A stretch of 64,000 nt of DNA. It comes from Tenacibaculum finnmarkense genomovar ulcerans. Lineage in GTDB: Bacteria > Bacteroidota > Bacteroidia > Flavobacteriales > Flavobacteriaceae. Positions 17,542 to 25,690 of the stretch are shown here, piece by piece; within the stretch, counting starts at the first letter, position 1, and the number at the start of each line of letters is the position of its first letter. Location of the stretch: assembly GCF_900239495.1 (NCBI RefSeq), contig NZ_OENE01000035.1:99509-163508 (forward strand). Reading direction: 5' to 3'. A program made the position numbers and the translations under genes. The notes below the pieces were generated by a model. That model made no database searches, was not told the DNA's origin, and was given only the letters and a program-made list of their open reading frames with translations.

Positions 17542-17572
17542 TATATATTTTACCAGAGTAAACTTTTTAAAG

Positions 17573-17602
17573 AAGCCTATCAATTTATTTTGATAGGTTT
17601 TC
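17573..17602 (+). terminator. Terminator of cold-shock copy 3, slightly degenerate
   Basis: AAGCCTATCAA (17573-17583) pairs with TTGATAGGTTT (17590-17600) through one G-U pair. The T run is interrupted by C, unlike copies 1 and 2. Confidence 0.7.
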
Positions 17603-17631
17603 TTATTTTAAAAACAAAACTAATTTTCAGA

Positions 17632-17832
17632 ATGAAAGAAGGAACAAACAGAAAAGATATTACAATAGGCGCATCTGTTGAAATAGTACAGAAAAATCAC
17701 CAAAGAACAGGAGAATTAACAGCGGGAATTGTGAGTCGATTATTAACCAATTCAGCAAATCATCCTCATGGAATAAAAGTACAATTAACTTCAGGAATTG
17801 TAGGAAGAGTACAAAAAATAACAGCAAATTAG
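17632..17832 (+). CDS. ywbE: YwbE family (DUF2196) protein
   Basis: A 66-residue protein starting MKEGTNRKDITIGASVEIVQ. The segments KNHQRTGELTAGIVSRLLT, NSANHPHGIKVQL and GIVGRVQKI match the YwbE/DUF2196 family, small basic proteins of uncertain function that probably bind nucleic acid. The start at 17632 is preferred over an in-frame ATG at 17590, because that would begin inside the upstream terminator and lacks family similarity. The stop codon is within the stem of its own terminator. Association with the cold-shock genes suggests RNA-related work (inference). Confidence 0.9.
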   Translation: MKEGTNRKDITIGASVEIVQKNHQRTGELTAGIVSRLLTNSANHPHGIKVQLTSGIVGRVQKITAN

Positions 17833-17852
17833 TTTAACTAATTTGCTGTTGT
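17821..17852 (+). terminator. Terminator overlapping the ywbE stop codon
   Basis: ACAGCAAATTAG (17821-17832) pairs with CTAATTTGCTGT (17838-17849). The ywbE TAG stop is in the left arm. Only a short T tract follows. Confidence 0.65.
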
Positions 17853-17859
17853 ATTATTA

Positions 17860-18057
17860 TTATCTAAGTTTTTTGATTCCATCAACTAAAAATAAACTAG
17901 CAAATAATACTTTTACAAGTAAGTATATATATTTACTTTGAGTGGTAATTCCGAAAAAGACCCTATATAGTTCTTTGTCTTCTAGAAAATTATAAATTGA
18001 TTCGACTAAAATTAAAACTCCGATTATAACATATATAAATGGTAATGCTTTTTTCAT
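17860..18057 (-). CDS. Small membrane protein, two predicted TM segments
   Basis: A 65-residue hydrophobic protein. TM1 is near residues 5-22 (LPFIYVIIGVLILVESIY) and TM2 near 42-59 (YIYLLVKVLFASLFLVDGI), joined by a charged loop. It ends in a basic GIKKLR tail. No family is recognised. It starts one base after the stop of the lytic transglycosylase gene, so the two are probably co-transcribed, which would suggest an envelope role. Confidence 0.65.
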   Translation of the reverse strand: MKKALPFIYVIIGVLILVESIYNFLEDKELYRVFFGITTQSKYIYLLVKVLFASLFLVDGIKKLR

Positions 18058-18058
18058 T

Positions 18059-18961
18059 TTAGTTAAGAGGTATTTTTATGGTGTATGTTTTTCTACTTTT
18101 ATTATTAAGTTTTGTATCTCGCAACCAAGGGTTCATTATTTTTAAATCTTTATAAGTAACTCCATGTTTTTTAGCAAAATCAGTAATATTTGTTATAGTC
18201 GTATCCACTTGAACATTATAAGTAGTCGGAAAGGTGTATAAATCTTCTTGATCGTATATAAATCCATATTTATTAGGGTTTCCTAGCACTTCTTTTAAAG
18301 CTAAAATTCTAAAAACATACCTGCTAGTTTCACTATTTAAAAGTAAATCATAGTAATTATCAACTTGCTGTTGCTTTAAACGTTGCGAAATTCGACCGTT
18401 ACCTGCATTATATGCAGCAGCAGCTAGTGTCCAAGAACCCAGTTTTTTCTTCGCCTTTTTTAAATATTCGGCAGCAACTCGTGTTGATTTTTCTAAATTA
18501 TAACGTTCATCAACATTTCTATTTACCTCTAATCCATATTCACGACCAGTGGCAGGCATAAAATGCCAATATCCAGCGGCACCTTTTGATGACGGAATGT
18601 TAATTAAAGCACTTTCGGCAACACATAAATATTTAAAATCATCAGGCACGCCATATTTTTCTAGCAAAGGTTCTATGATGGGGAAAAATTTATTAGCACG
18701 TTTAATTAACAATACTCCGTTAGATTGCCAATAGGTATTTACCAATAATTCACGGTCCATATGTTCTTTAACATCTGCTTTTTCTAAAGGAACACGTTCT
18801 CCTGCGAGTTCCATGTAGCTAGGTGCTTTTACAGCTCTAATTTCATAGCTTTCAGCTACATTTTTTATTTTAGGTTCATTTTTTTTGCTTATTGTATTGG
18901 TCAATAATACCGCTACAAAAACAATAGTTATAAGTGATAAAAAACGGATGGATTTATTCAT
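18059..18961 (-). CDS. Lytic transglycosylase (SLT domain) with C-terminal LysM-like region
   Basis: The 300-residue protein has an N-terminal membrane or signal segment (FLSLITIVFVAVLLTNTI). The family 1 lytic transglycosylase (MltD-like) domain has the catalytic Glu116 in VAESAL, then SKGAAGYWHFMPATGREYGL, DERYNLEKSTRVAAEYL and AAAYNAGNGRIS, all standard SLT motifs. The last 50 or so residues (TDFAKKHGVTYKDLKIMNPW, then YTIKIPL) read as a LysM peptidoglycan-binding motif. It should cleave glycan strands with 1,6-anhydro end formation in the periplasm. It is coupled to the small membrane protein gene downstream. Confidence 0.93.
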   Translation of the reverse strand: MNKSIRFLSLITIVFVAVLLTNTISKKNEPKIKNVAESYEIRAVKAPSYMELAGERVPLEKADVKEHMDRELLVNTYWQSNGVLLIKRANKFFPIIEPLLEKYGVPDDFKYLCVAESALINIPSSKGAAGYWHFMPATGREYGLEVNRNVDERYNLEKSTRVAAEYLKKAKKKLGSWTLAAAAYNAGNGRISQRLKQQQVDNYYDLLLNSETSRYVFRILALKEVLGNPNKYGFIYDQEDLYTFPTTYNVQVDTTITNITDFAKKHGVTYKDLKIMNPWLRDTKLNNKSRKTYTIKIPLN

Positions 18962-19021
18962 TTTCTTTAATTTTTAGGTGAATTTAAGTTCTTTTTCTGA
19001 TTTTTAGCTATTTATAACAAG

Positions 19022-19684
19022 TTAATGAATAAAACATTCTTTTTCTAAAATTTTAGAAATAGTTTTTGCTTTATTTAAAATCATAATATGTGTTCCGTTT
19101 TCAACTTCAATATAATTTTGAAGATTTTTTGCAGGAAAAACTTCATCATCAGTTCCGTGTATATGAGTTATATTCGCCAAGGGCTTAGATTGTTGCCAAT
19201 GTAACACATTATAAACCGACCATTGTAAATAAGTTTCATCTCTTTTTGATAGATATATTTTATATAATTCAGCTCTTTTTTTCAGATAATCATTAAAAAA
19301 ATAGCGTTCATAGTTTTCGATATTTGCAATTATTTTGGAAGGGAAAAGTTTATAAGCTCCTGTTATATACGCTAATTTCAAGCGTTTTGGCAATTCGTTA
19401 TTACTTTTGATGCTCGATATTAAAATTACTTTTTCACAATCAATAATTTTACTCATTTCCTGTACCATAATACCCCCAAAAGAAACACCTATTAAAATTG
19501 GGTTTTTATGATGAATATTTTCACACATTCTTCGGGCATATGCTTCGATGCTTTCATCAATAGAAATCGGCAATAACCATTCTAGAAAATGAAGTTCAAA
19601 TTTTTCTTTTGATAGTTTTATATATTCAAATATTTGTGTATTTGCTCCTAAACCAGGTACAAAATAGAGGTGTTTTTTTTCCAT
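19022..19684 (-). CDS. Alpha/beta hydrolase
   Basis: A 220-residue cytoplasmic protein with an alpha/beta-hydrolase fold. Visible are an oxyanion-type YFVPGLGANTQIF, the nucleophile elbow G-V-S68-F-G-G, an acid candidate in HGTDDEVFP, and a C-terminal histidine in NGTHIMI. The lid region is short. This resembles small flavobacterial esterase/lipase-like hydrolases; the substrate cannot be told. It stands alone between the lytic transglycosylase and mtaB on the same strand. Confidence 0.85.
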   Translation of the reverse strand: MEKKHLYFVPGLGANTQIFEYIKLSKEKFELHFLEWLLPISIDESIEAYARRMCENIHHKNPILIGVSFGGIMVQEMSKIIDCEKVILISSIKSNNELPKRLKLAYITGAYKLFPSKIIANIENYERYFFNDYLKKRAELYKIYLSKRDETYLQWSVYNVLHWQQSKPLANITHIHGTDDEVFPAKNLQNYIEVENGTHIMILNKAKTISKILEKECFIH

Positions 19685-19745
19685 TAATAGTTATATTATA
19701 GTTTATAAAATTTTAAAACACATAAATTATTTAGTTAAACTCAAT

Positions 19746-19774
19746 ACCTCACAGGCTTTTAAAATCTGTGAGGT
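19746..19774. repeat. Short palindromic element (ACCTCACAG...CTGTGAGGT)
   Basis: A 9-bp perfect inverted repeat around an AT-rich centre (GCTTTTAAAAT) in the spacer downstream of mtaB. It lacks a T run and resembles the short dispersed palindromes common in flavobacterial intergenic DNA. It may act as an mRNA 3'-end hairpin for mtaB. Confidence 0.55.
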
Positions 19775-19790
19775 CTGAAAAGAAAGTATT

Positions 19791-21110
19791 TTAGTCCTCA
19801 AAATTAAAACGGACTATACCATCTTCATCAATTTTAGTTAAAGTGACAGTGTGTAAGGTGTTTACTAATTCAGGATTCCAAGGAGTTTTAACTTTTACAT
19901 AATTCTGTGTAAAACCATGAATATAGCCTTCTTTATTTTCACTTTCAAACAATGCGGTTAGCGTGTTTCCTAGTTGACTTTCATAAAAAGCTCTACGTTT
20001 TTTAACCGATAAACCACGCAACATTTTACTTCGTTTTGCACGTACATTTTTAGGCACTATTCCGTCCATACCAACAGCTTGGGTGTTTGGTCTTTCAGAA
20101 TAAGTAAATACATGTAAATACGAAATATCCATATCGTTTAAATAGTTGTATGTTTCTAAAAACAACTCGTCTGTTTCACCAGGAAAACCAACAATAACAT
20201 CAACACCTATACAAGCGTTAGGCATTACTTCTTTAATTTTTTGTGTTCTATTGGTATAGGTTTTTGTTAAATAACGACGCTTCATTTTTTTCAATAATTC
20301 GTCATTACCAGATTGCAGTGGAATGTGAAAATGAGGCACAAAAGTTTTCGATTTCGATACAAAATCAATAGTTTCATCTTTTAATAAATTTGGTTCAATT
20401 GATGAAATTCGTAAACGTTTAATACCTTCAACCTTGTCTAATTCTTTGACTAATTCTAAAAAAGTATGTTCGTGTTTTTTATTTCCAAATTCCCCTTTTC
20501 CGTAATCACCAATATTAACACCCGTTAAAACGATTTCTTTGATGCCTTTTTCTGATATTTCTTTGGCATTTTTCAATACATTTTCTAAAGTATCTGACCT
20601 CGAAATACCACGAGCCAACGGAATTGTACAATAGGTACATTTATAATCACAACCATCTTGCACTTTTAAAAATGCACGGGTACGATCGCCAATAGAATAC
20701 GCACCAACATACGAATCTGCCTCTTCAATTTCACACGAGTGAACCTCGCCAATATCATTTTTAGTTAAATCGTTAATATAGCTGGTAACGTTAAATTTTT
20801 CGGTTGCGCCTAATACCAAATCAACGCCGTTTACATTGGCTAATTCTTCGGGTTTTAATTGGGCATAGCAACCAACACCAATTATAAAAGCATCTTCATT
20901 TTGTTTTAGCGCATTTTTTACAATTGCTTTAAAACGTTTGTCGGCATTATCGGTTACCGAACAGGTATTTATTACATATATTTGAGCTTTTTCATCGAAA
21001 TCGACACGTTCAAAACCTTCATTTACAAAGTTTCGAGCAATTGTTGAGGTTTCAGAAAAATTTAATTTACATCCTAAAGTATAAAAAGCTACTTTTTTAT
21101 CTGCGTTCAT
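19791..21110 (-). CDS. mtaB: tRNA t6A37 methylthiotransferase MtaB
   Basis: A 439-residue radical-SAM methylthiotransferase. The N-terminal UPF0004 domain has three cluster cysteines (TLGCKLNFSE, NTCSVTDNADKR, GCYAQ). The radical-SAM motif C154-DYK-C158-TY-C161 is followed by TIPLARG. A TRAM-like domain closes the protein. The CKLN and CSVT contexts place it in the MtaB rather than the MiaB or RimO branch; it would convert t6A37 to ms2t6A37 in ANN-decoding tRNAs. It is divergent from the GNAT gene, with 39 bases between them. Confidence 0.93.
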   Translation of the reverse strand: MNADKKVAFYTLGCKLNFSETSTIARNFVNEGFERVDFDEKAQIYVINTCSVTDNADKRFKAIVKNALKQNEDAFIIGVGCYAQLKPEELANVNGVDLVLGATEKFNVTSYINDLTKNDIGEVHSCEIEEADSYVGAYSIGDRTRAFLKVQDGCDYKCTYCTIPLARGISRSDTLENVLKNAKEISEKGIKEIVLTGVNIGDYGKGEFGNKKHEHTFLELVKELDKVEGIKRLRISSIEPNLLKDETIDFVSKSKTFVPHFHIPLQSGNDELLKKMKRRYLTKTYTNRTQKIKEVMPNACIGVDVIVGFPGETDELFLETYNYLNDMDISYLHVFTYSERPNTQAVGMDGIVPKNVRAKRSKMLRGLSVKKRRAFYESQLGNTLTALFESENKEGYIHGFTQNYVKVKTPWNPELVNTLHTVTLTKIDEDGIVRFNFED

Positions 21111-21149
21111 TCTTGTACATTTATCAACTACAAAATTACAATTTTATTC

Positions 21150-21656
21150 ATGATTTTTGAAACGGAAAGATTACTCATTAGAAAACTTATTTTTACTGAT
21201 TTAAAACCTTTTCATTGCCTAGAAAGTAACCCGTTGGTTTTGCAATATGCAACAGGTGAGGTTAAAACAATTTTAGAATGTGAAAAAGAATTAATAATGT
21301 TGATAAATAAATATGAAAAACCAGGTAATGATTTTTTTATTTATGCAGTAGAACGAAAATCGGATGGTTGTTTTATAGGTACCTTAGGTTTAATTAAAGA
21401 TGTTGAAAATAAAGAAGATGATGAAATAGGCTATCGATTTATTCAGCAATACTGGGGCAAAGGCTACGCTAGTGAATTATGTGAAGGATTGATCGGTTAT
21501 TGTAAAAGGGTAGGAATAAAAAAAATTATAGCCTATGTTATTGATAAAAATATTGCTTCTAGTAAAATTTTAAAACGTTTTAATTTTAAAGTAATTAAAC
21601 ATTTGATAAGCGATGATATTGGTTTACCTGAAACAAAATATGAGTTAATTTTATGA
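21150..21656 (+). CDS. GNAT family N-acetyltransferase (RimJ/RimL-like)
   Basis: A 168-residue protein beginning MIFETERLLIRKLIFTDLKP, the usual start of RimJ/RimL-like acetyltransferases. The acetyl-CoA-binding motif A is IGYRFIQQYWGKGYASELCE, and the later part (YVIDKNIASSKILKRFNFK) is typical. The substrate is unknown: ribosomal-protein-like N-termini or small molecules are possible. Its stop overlaps the start of the next reading frame by 4 bases, indicating coupling with the (now broken) monooxygenase-like gene. Confidence 0.88.
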   Translation: MIFETERLLIRKLIFTDLKPFHCLESNPLVLQYATGEVKTILECEKELIMLINKYEKPGNDFFIYAVERKSDGCFIGTLGLIKDVENKEDDEIGYRFIQQYWGKGYASELCEGLIGYCKRVGIKKIIAYVIDKNIASSKILKRFNFKVIKHLISDDIGLPETKYELIL

Positions 21657-22005
21657 TAGAAGATTCTTTAAATCCGCCATATTATGCGGTTATCTTTACA
21701 ACAGTATTATCTGATAATTTAAACGGATACGATGCGATGTCAATTAAAATAGAATCCCTAGCAAAACAACAAAAAGGATATTTAGGCATTGAGTCTGCTC
21801 GTTCAGGAGTAGGAATTACCGTTTCATATTGGGAAGATTTGGATGCAATTGTTCAGTGGAACGTGAATATGGCTTTAATAAGTGATTTTAAGGTTTAAAA
21901 TTGATTAATTTTTTAAGAAAAGAGACGCTTCAGTTATTTAGACAGAAGTTTTTAAAACGATATACATTGCAGATAAATCATATTATAAAAATAAAAGAAA
22001 GTAAG
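21653..22005 (+). pseudogene. Antibiotic-biosynthesis-monooxygenase-like gene, frameshifted remnant
   Basis: The frame from 21653 to 21898 gives 81 residues. The first 60 or so (NPPYYAVIFTTVLSD, KQQKGYLGIESARSG, GITVSYWEDLDAIVQW) match ABM-domain proteins closely. After this Trp the family normally continues with a conserved HxxAQxxGrxxWYxxyxxRiakVeRxY segment; here the frame instead gives NVNMALISDFKV and stops. A weak echo of the missing tail is readable in another frame from about 21915 to 22005 (KKRDASVI, stop, TEVFKTIYIADKSYY). I infer a frameshift plus an internal stop. The remnant overlaps the uncertain 5' end of the next gene. A functional short protein cannot be excluded. Confidence 0.6.
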
Positions 22006-23622
22006 CGTAATTATTTCATTTTATTCATTCTTTTTATAGGATTGTATTCCTGTACCAAACAAAGCAGTAAATTTACAGATTCACAAGTTTTTAGATATAA
22101 TGAACATTCAAATATTACTTCGTTAGATCCTGCTTTTGCTAAAGATCAGCGGAATATTTGGGCGGTAAATCAATTATTTAATGGCTTGGTTCAGTTAGAT
22201 GATAGTTTGCATATTCAGCCTGATATTGCTAAAAAATGGTCGATTTCTGAAGATGGAAAAATATATCGTTTTACTTTAAGAAATGATGTGAAATTTCACA
22301 AGCATCATTTATTTGGTAAAGATTCTACACGAAGCGTAAAAGCTACGGATTTTAAATATTCATTTGATCGATTAGTATCAAAAAAAGTAGCTTCACCAGG
22401 AGGTTGGGTACTTCAAAATGTAAAAAATTTCAAAGCCCAAAATGATACTGTTTTTACCATCAATTTAAAACAAGCTTTTCCGCCTTTTTTAGGATTATTA
22501 GCTATGAAATATTGTTCGGTAGTTCCTAAAGAAGCTATCGATTACTTTGGGAATTCATTTAGAGCAAACCCTATTGGAACAGGTGCTTTTCAATTCAAAT
22601 TATGGGTAGAAAACACCAAATTAGTATTGCGTAAAAACCCATTGTATTTTGAAAAAGATGCAAACGGAAATCAATTACCGTATTTAGAAGCCGTAGCAAT
22701 TACTTTTTTGCCTGATAAACAAAGCGAATTCTTACAATTTATCCAAGGAAATATTGACTTTATGAAAAGTTTAGACGCCTCTTATAAAGATGATATTTTA
22801 AATACCAATGGAACTTTAAAAGAGAAATATACCGATAAAATAGTGATGCAAACAGGCGCTTATTTGAATACAGAATATTTAGGCATTTATTCAGAAGGCT
22901 TGAAAAATTACCCAACGAAATCAAAATTAATACGACAAGCAATTAATTACGGATTTGATCGTGAAAAAATGATTAAATTTTTACGTAACGGAATTGGAAC
23001 TCCTGCCAAAAATGGATTTATACCCAAAGGTTTACCTTCATTTAATTATCAAAAAGGATATTCATATCAACCTGAAAAAGCAGCTGTATTAGTATTAAAA
23101 TACATCGAAGAAACAGGCGATAAAAATCCTAAAATCACCATTACAACCAACGGGAATTATTTAGATTTATGTGAATTTATCCAACGAGAATTACAAAATA
23201 TAGGATTGCAAGTAGCCGTATCTGTAATTCCGCCATCGACTTTACGACAAGCAAAATCAAACGGTAAATTGCCTGTTTTTAGAGCCAGTTGGATTGCCGA
23301 TTATCCTGATGCTGAAAATTACTTATCGTTGTTTTACAGTAAAAATTTTACACCTAACGGACCTAATTATACCCATTTTAAAAATATAACTTTTGATGCT
23401 TTATATGAAAAATCAATACAAGAAATTGACATAAAAAAACGCTATGAATTATACCAAAAAATGGATAGTATTATTATTGAACAAGCACCAATTGTTCCGC
23501 TTTATTATGATGAAGTTATTCGTTTTAGTCAAAAAAACATACAAGGGTTAGGTATCAACCCAATTGATTTATTGAATTTAAAACGGGTTAAAAAAACGAA
23601 GAGCCTATTAAAAATTAAATAA
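21967..23622 (+). CDS. Family 5 extracellular solute-binding lipoprotein (peptide/nickel ABC transporter type)
   Basis: A DppA/OppA-like periplasmic binding lipoprotein. The lipoprotein signal is SKRNYFILFILFIGLYSC, followed by the mature SBP_bac_5 domain (NITSLDPAFA, IWAVNQLFNGLVQLD, KKWSISEDGKIYRFTLR, NPIGTGAFQF, YGFDREKMI, SWIADYPDAENYLSLFYS). It would bind oligopeptides for an ABC importer, but no permease genes are nearby. No ATG precedes the signal peptide. In-frame TTG codons occur at 21901 and 21967; an ATA at 21991 stands where an ATG would be expected, so the start is uncertain and 21967 is a compromise. Its 5' end lies inside the decayed ABM-like sequence. Confidence 0.82.
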   Translation: MQINHIIKIKESKRNYFILFILFIGLYSCTKQSSKFTDSQVFRYNEHSNITSLDPAFAKDQRNIWAVNQLFNGLVQLDDSLHIQPDIAKKWSISEDGKIYRFTLRNDVKFHKHHLFGKDSTRSVKATDFKYSFDRLVSKKVASPGGWVLQNVKNFKAQNDTVFTINLKQAFPPFLGLLAMKYCSVVPKEAIDYFGNSFRANPIGTGAFQFKLWVENTKLVLRKNPLYFEKDANGNQLPYLEAVAITFLPDKQSEFLQFIQGNIDFMKSLDASYKDDILNTNGTLKEKYTDKIVMQTGAYLNTEYLGIYSEGLKNYPTKSKLIRQAINYGFDREKMIKFLRNGIGTPAKNGFIPKGLPSFNYQKGYSYQPEKAAVLVLKYIEETGDKNPKITITTNGNYLDLCEFIQRELQNIGLQVAVSVIPPSTLRQAKSNGKLPVFRASWIADYPDAENYLSLFYSKNFTPNGPNYTHFKNITFDALYEKSIQEIDIKKRYELYQKMDSIIIEQAPIVPLYYDEVIRFSQKNIQGLGINPIDLLNLKRVKKTKSLLKIK

Positions 23623-23634
23623 AGATTAGATTAT

Positions 23635-23663
23635 CGTCCTGTTGAACTAAATTTAGGTTGACG
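23635..23663. repeat. CGTC...GACG palindromic element, short copy
   Basis: CGTCCTGTTGAACTAAAT continues to TTAGGTTGACG. It shares the CGTC/GACG ends and the TTGAACTAAATTTAG core with the longer element at 32205-32288, so it appears to be a degenerate or partial copy. Confidence 0.5.
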
Positions 23664-23730
23664 AATTCCATTTTTTAGCCATAAAATGTTTTTAAATCAA
23701 ATTAAACAGGCGCTAAAAATCATCTAAAAT

Positions 23731-23776
23731 AAACAATAAAAAAACTACCAATGCAAACGACTCATAATAGGGTAGT
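23731..23776 (-). terminator. Candidate terminator for the mutL-rhomboid-EEP block
   Basis: On the minus strand ACTACCC (23770-23776) pairs with GGTAGT (complement of 23744-23749), followed by a U-rich tract. The loop is about 20 bases and the stem overlaps the end of the coding region, so this is a moderate call. Confidence 0.4.
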
Positions 23777-24758
23777 GGTCCGAAAATTTAATATCGCTAA
23801 ATGTTTTATATTGATTTATAGTGGCGGTATTATCGGTCAGCATAAAATCAATCCGCATCGGATAGATGTATCGAAACGATTTCCCTAAGCCAATTCCAGC
23901 GGTTAAAAAGGCATCTTTTTTATCTTCAGATAACTTTTGATACACCCAAGAATATGCGGTATTATTAAAATCGCCACATATAATTTTTTTCTTCTTCCAA
24001 GAATATTCATGCTGTAAAATTAGCTCGGTTTGCGCTACTTGTTTTTCAAATCCATTTGTTAAACGCTTAAATAAATGCCCTGAATCTTTTTCGCCAAAAT
24101 AGTCTTTATTCGGGTTTATTTTTAACGACTCTAAATGCACATTATAAATACGAATGGTGTCTTTATTTTTAACAATATCAACAAAAATAGTATTGTTTGC
24201 ACTATTTTTAAAGTTTAAAGAACCGGAGTTTACAATAGGGTATTTAGTGTAAATAGCAAGCCCAAATTTCCTGGATTTTGACTTGGTTTTAATATATTTA
24301 TAAGGCAGTTTTATGTCTAATAATTCAGATCGATAAAACTCTTGCATAGCCACAACATCGGGGTTTTGATTGTTGATAAACTCGTATATTTTTTGTTCGG
24401 TGGTAATGTCATTTATATGTTTGTAATAATTAAATAGATGCACATTGTAGCTCATTACTTTTAAGTCATCATTTAAAACTGTTTCTTTATTTGATAATTT
24501 GAGAAGTGGCGTAGAGCTCACCCATCCGATACTTAAAACAAGCAGTGATAGTACCGCTTTTTTATTAATTTTAAGCAACCAATACACGAAAAAAAAGCAA
24601 TTTAAAATAATTAATAACGGCACAAATAAACTCAAAACTGCTAGGGCAGGAATTACCTGTGGTGACACATAGGGTAAAACATAACAAAGCAATAATAGCG
24701 TAGCTAAAATTGAATTAACGAAGAATAATAATTTTTGTATGATAGGGGATTTTTTCAT
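23745..24758 (-). CDS. Endonuclease/exonuclease/phosphatase family membrane protein
   Basis: A 337-residue protein. The first 85 or so residues hold two or three TM segments (LLFFVNSILATLLLLCYVLP, VLSLFVPLLIILNCFFFVYW, AVLSLLVLSIGWVSS). The EEP domain follows: KVMSYNVHLFN, VVAMQEFYRS (metal Glu), NVHLESLKIN, CGDFNNTAYSW and a C-terminal SDHYPIMS with the catalytic His. Typical substrates are phosphodiesters (nucleic acid, phosphoinositide-like or lipid head groups); the specific one is unknown. The gene abuts the upstream rhomboid gene with no spacer, and this order (mutL, two rhomboids, EEP) looks like a conserved flavobacterial block. Confidence 0.88.
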   Translation of the reverse strand: MKKSPIIQKLLFFVNSILATLLLLCYVLPYVSPQVIPALAVLSLFVPLLIILNCFFFVYWLLKINKKAVLSLLVLSIGWVSSTPLLKLSNKETVLNDDLKVMSYNVHLFNYYKHINDITTEQKIYEFINNQNPDVVAMQEFYRSELLDIKLPYKYIKTKSKSRKFGLAIYTKYPIVNSGSLNFKNSANNTIFVDIVKNKDTIRIYNVHLESLKINPNKDYFGEKDSGHLFKRLTNGFEKQVAQTELILQHEYSWKKKKIICGDFNNTAYSWVYQKLSEDKKDAFLTAGIGLGKSFRYIYPMRIDFMLTDNTATINQYKTFSDIKFSDHYPIMSRLHW

Positions 24759-25655
24759 TTAATTAGTACCTTGTTTGAATAAAAATTCTTTTTCGGTTTG
24801 GGTTAAAGTATCGTAGCCAGATGTACTTATTTTATCTAAAATAGCATCTACTTGTTGTTGATTAACTGATTTTTTAAACGAGGTGGTTACTGGTTTTTTC
24901 CCTGATTTATAAACTGTTTTTAATGGTTCTTCTTTTTTTTCAAAACAGTTAGTAACGGTTTCTTTTAGCTTGTTAAAAATGGTTATTTCTTTATTACTTG
25001 CTTTTAAAACATATAAAAAACCAAACAACGCCCCACCTATATGTGCCAAATGTCCGCCAGCATTACCAGCAGGTATTTGAAGTACATCTAAAGCGATCCA
25101 AATGGCGGCTAATTTCCATAATTTAACATAACCAATTAGCGGAAATCGCAATTCATAAGTAGGCATATAAGTTGCACTTCCTATAAAAATAGCTGAAATT
25201 CCTGCGGATGCGCCTAATAAAATATTATTGTTAGCAGCTTGTTGTAATCCTGGGAAAAAATGATAGCTCGCTATAAAAATAACACCTCCAAAAACAGTTC
25301 CTAAAAGATAAAAATTTAGCAGTTGTTTTGAGGTAAAATAGTGCTTGAAAAAATTACCTATATAAAATAATGCAAATAAGTTTGCTAGTATATGTATAAA
25401 ACCGGTGTGTAAAAATCCGTAGGTAATAATGGTCCAAGGTTTTGATAAGAAATCATCAAAATTAGCAGGTAAAGCAAACCATTCTACTAAAAAATTGCTG
25501 TTGGATTGAAATAAAAAACCGAAAGTATTGCTGATAAAAACCAACAAAAATACCGCAAGGTTTATGTAGATTAATTGCTCTACAATACCCGCGTTTTTAA
25601 ATCGATATTTTAAATTATCTAAATTTTTTGAAACATTAAATTGAAATCTATTCAT
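24759..25655 (-). CDS. Rhomboid family intramembrane serine protease (longer paralogue)
   Basis: A 298-residue membrane protein with six predicted TM segments in its first 215 residues. The catalytic dyad is visible: Ser150 in GAS150AG and His205 in AH205IGGALFGF. YGFLHTGFIHILANLFALFY carries the conserved HxxxN oxyanion motif. A cytoplasmic tail of about 80 residues follows (LKETVTNCFEKKEEPLKTVY and the QQQVDAILDKIS segment), typical of the Bacteroidota group with a C-terminal extension. It should cleave TM substrates. It is the second rhomboid in tandem, 35 bases after the other. Confidence 0.95.
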   Translation of the reverse strand: MNRFQFNVSKNLDNLKYRFKNAGIVEQLIYINLAVFLLVFISNTFGFLFQSNSNFLVEWFALPANFDDFLSKPWTIITYGFLHTGFIHILANLFALFYIGNFFKHYFTSKQLLNFYLLGTVFGGVIFIASYHFFPGLQQAANNNILLGASAGISAIFIGSATYMPTYELRFPLIGYVKLWKLAAIWIALDVLQIPAGNAGGHLAHIGGALFGFLYVLKASNKEITIFNKLKETVTNCFEKKEEPLKTVYKSGKKPVTTSFKKSVNQQQVDAILDKISTSGYDTLTQTEKEFLFKQGTN

Positions 25656-25690
25656 TCATTATTTAATTTTATACGATACAATATACTAAA

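Noticed and set aside
16500..17610. CRISPR-like array suggested by three regularly spaced repeats
   Set aside because: The repeats are whole cold-shock genes with flanks (about 400-base period), not short direct repeats with unique spacers.
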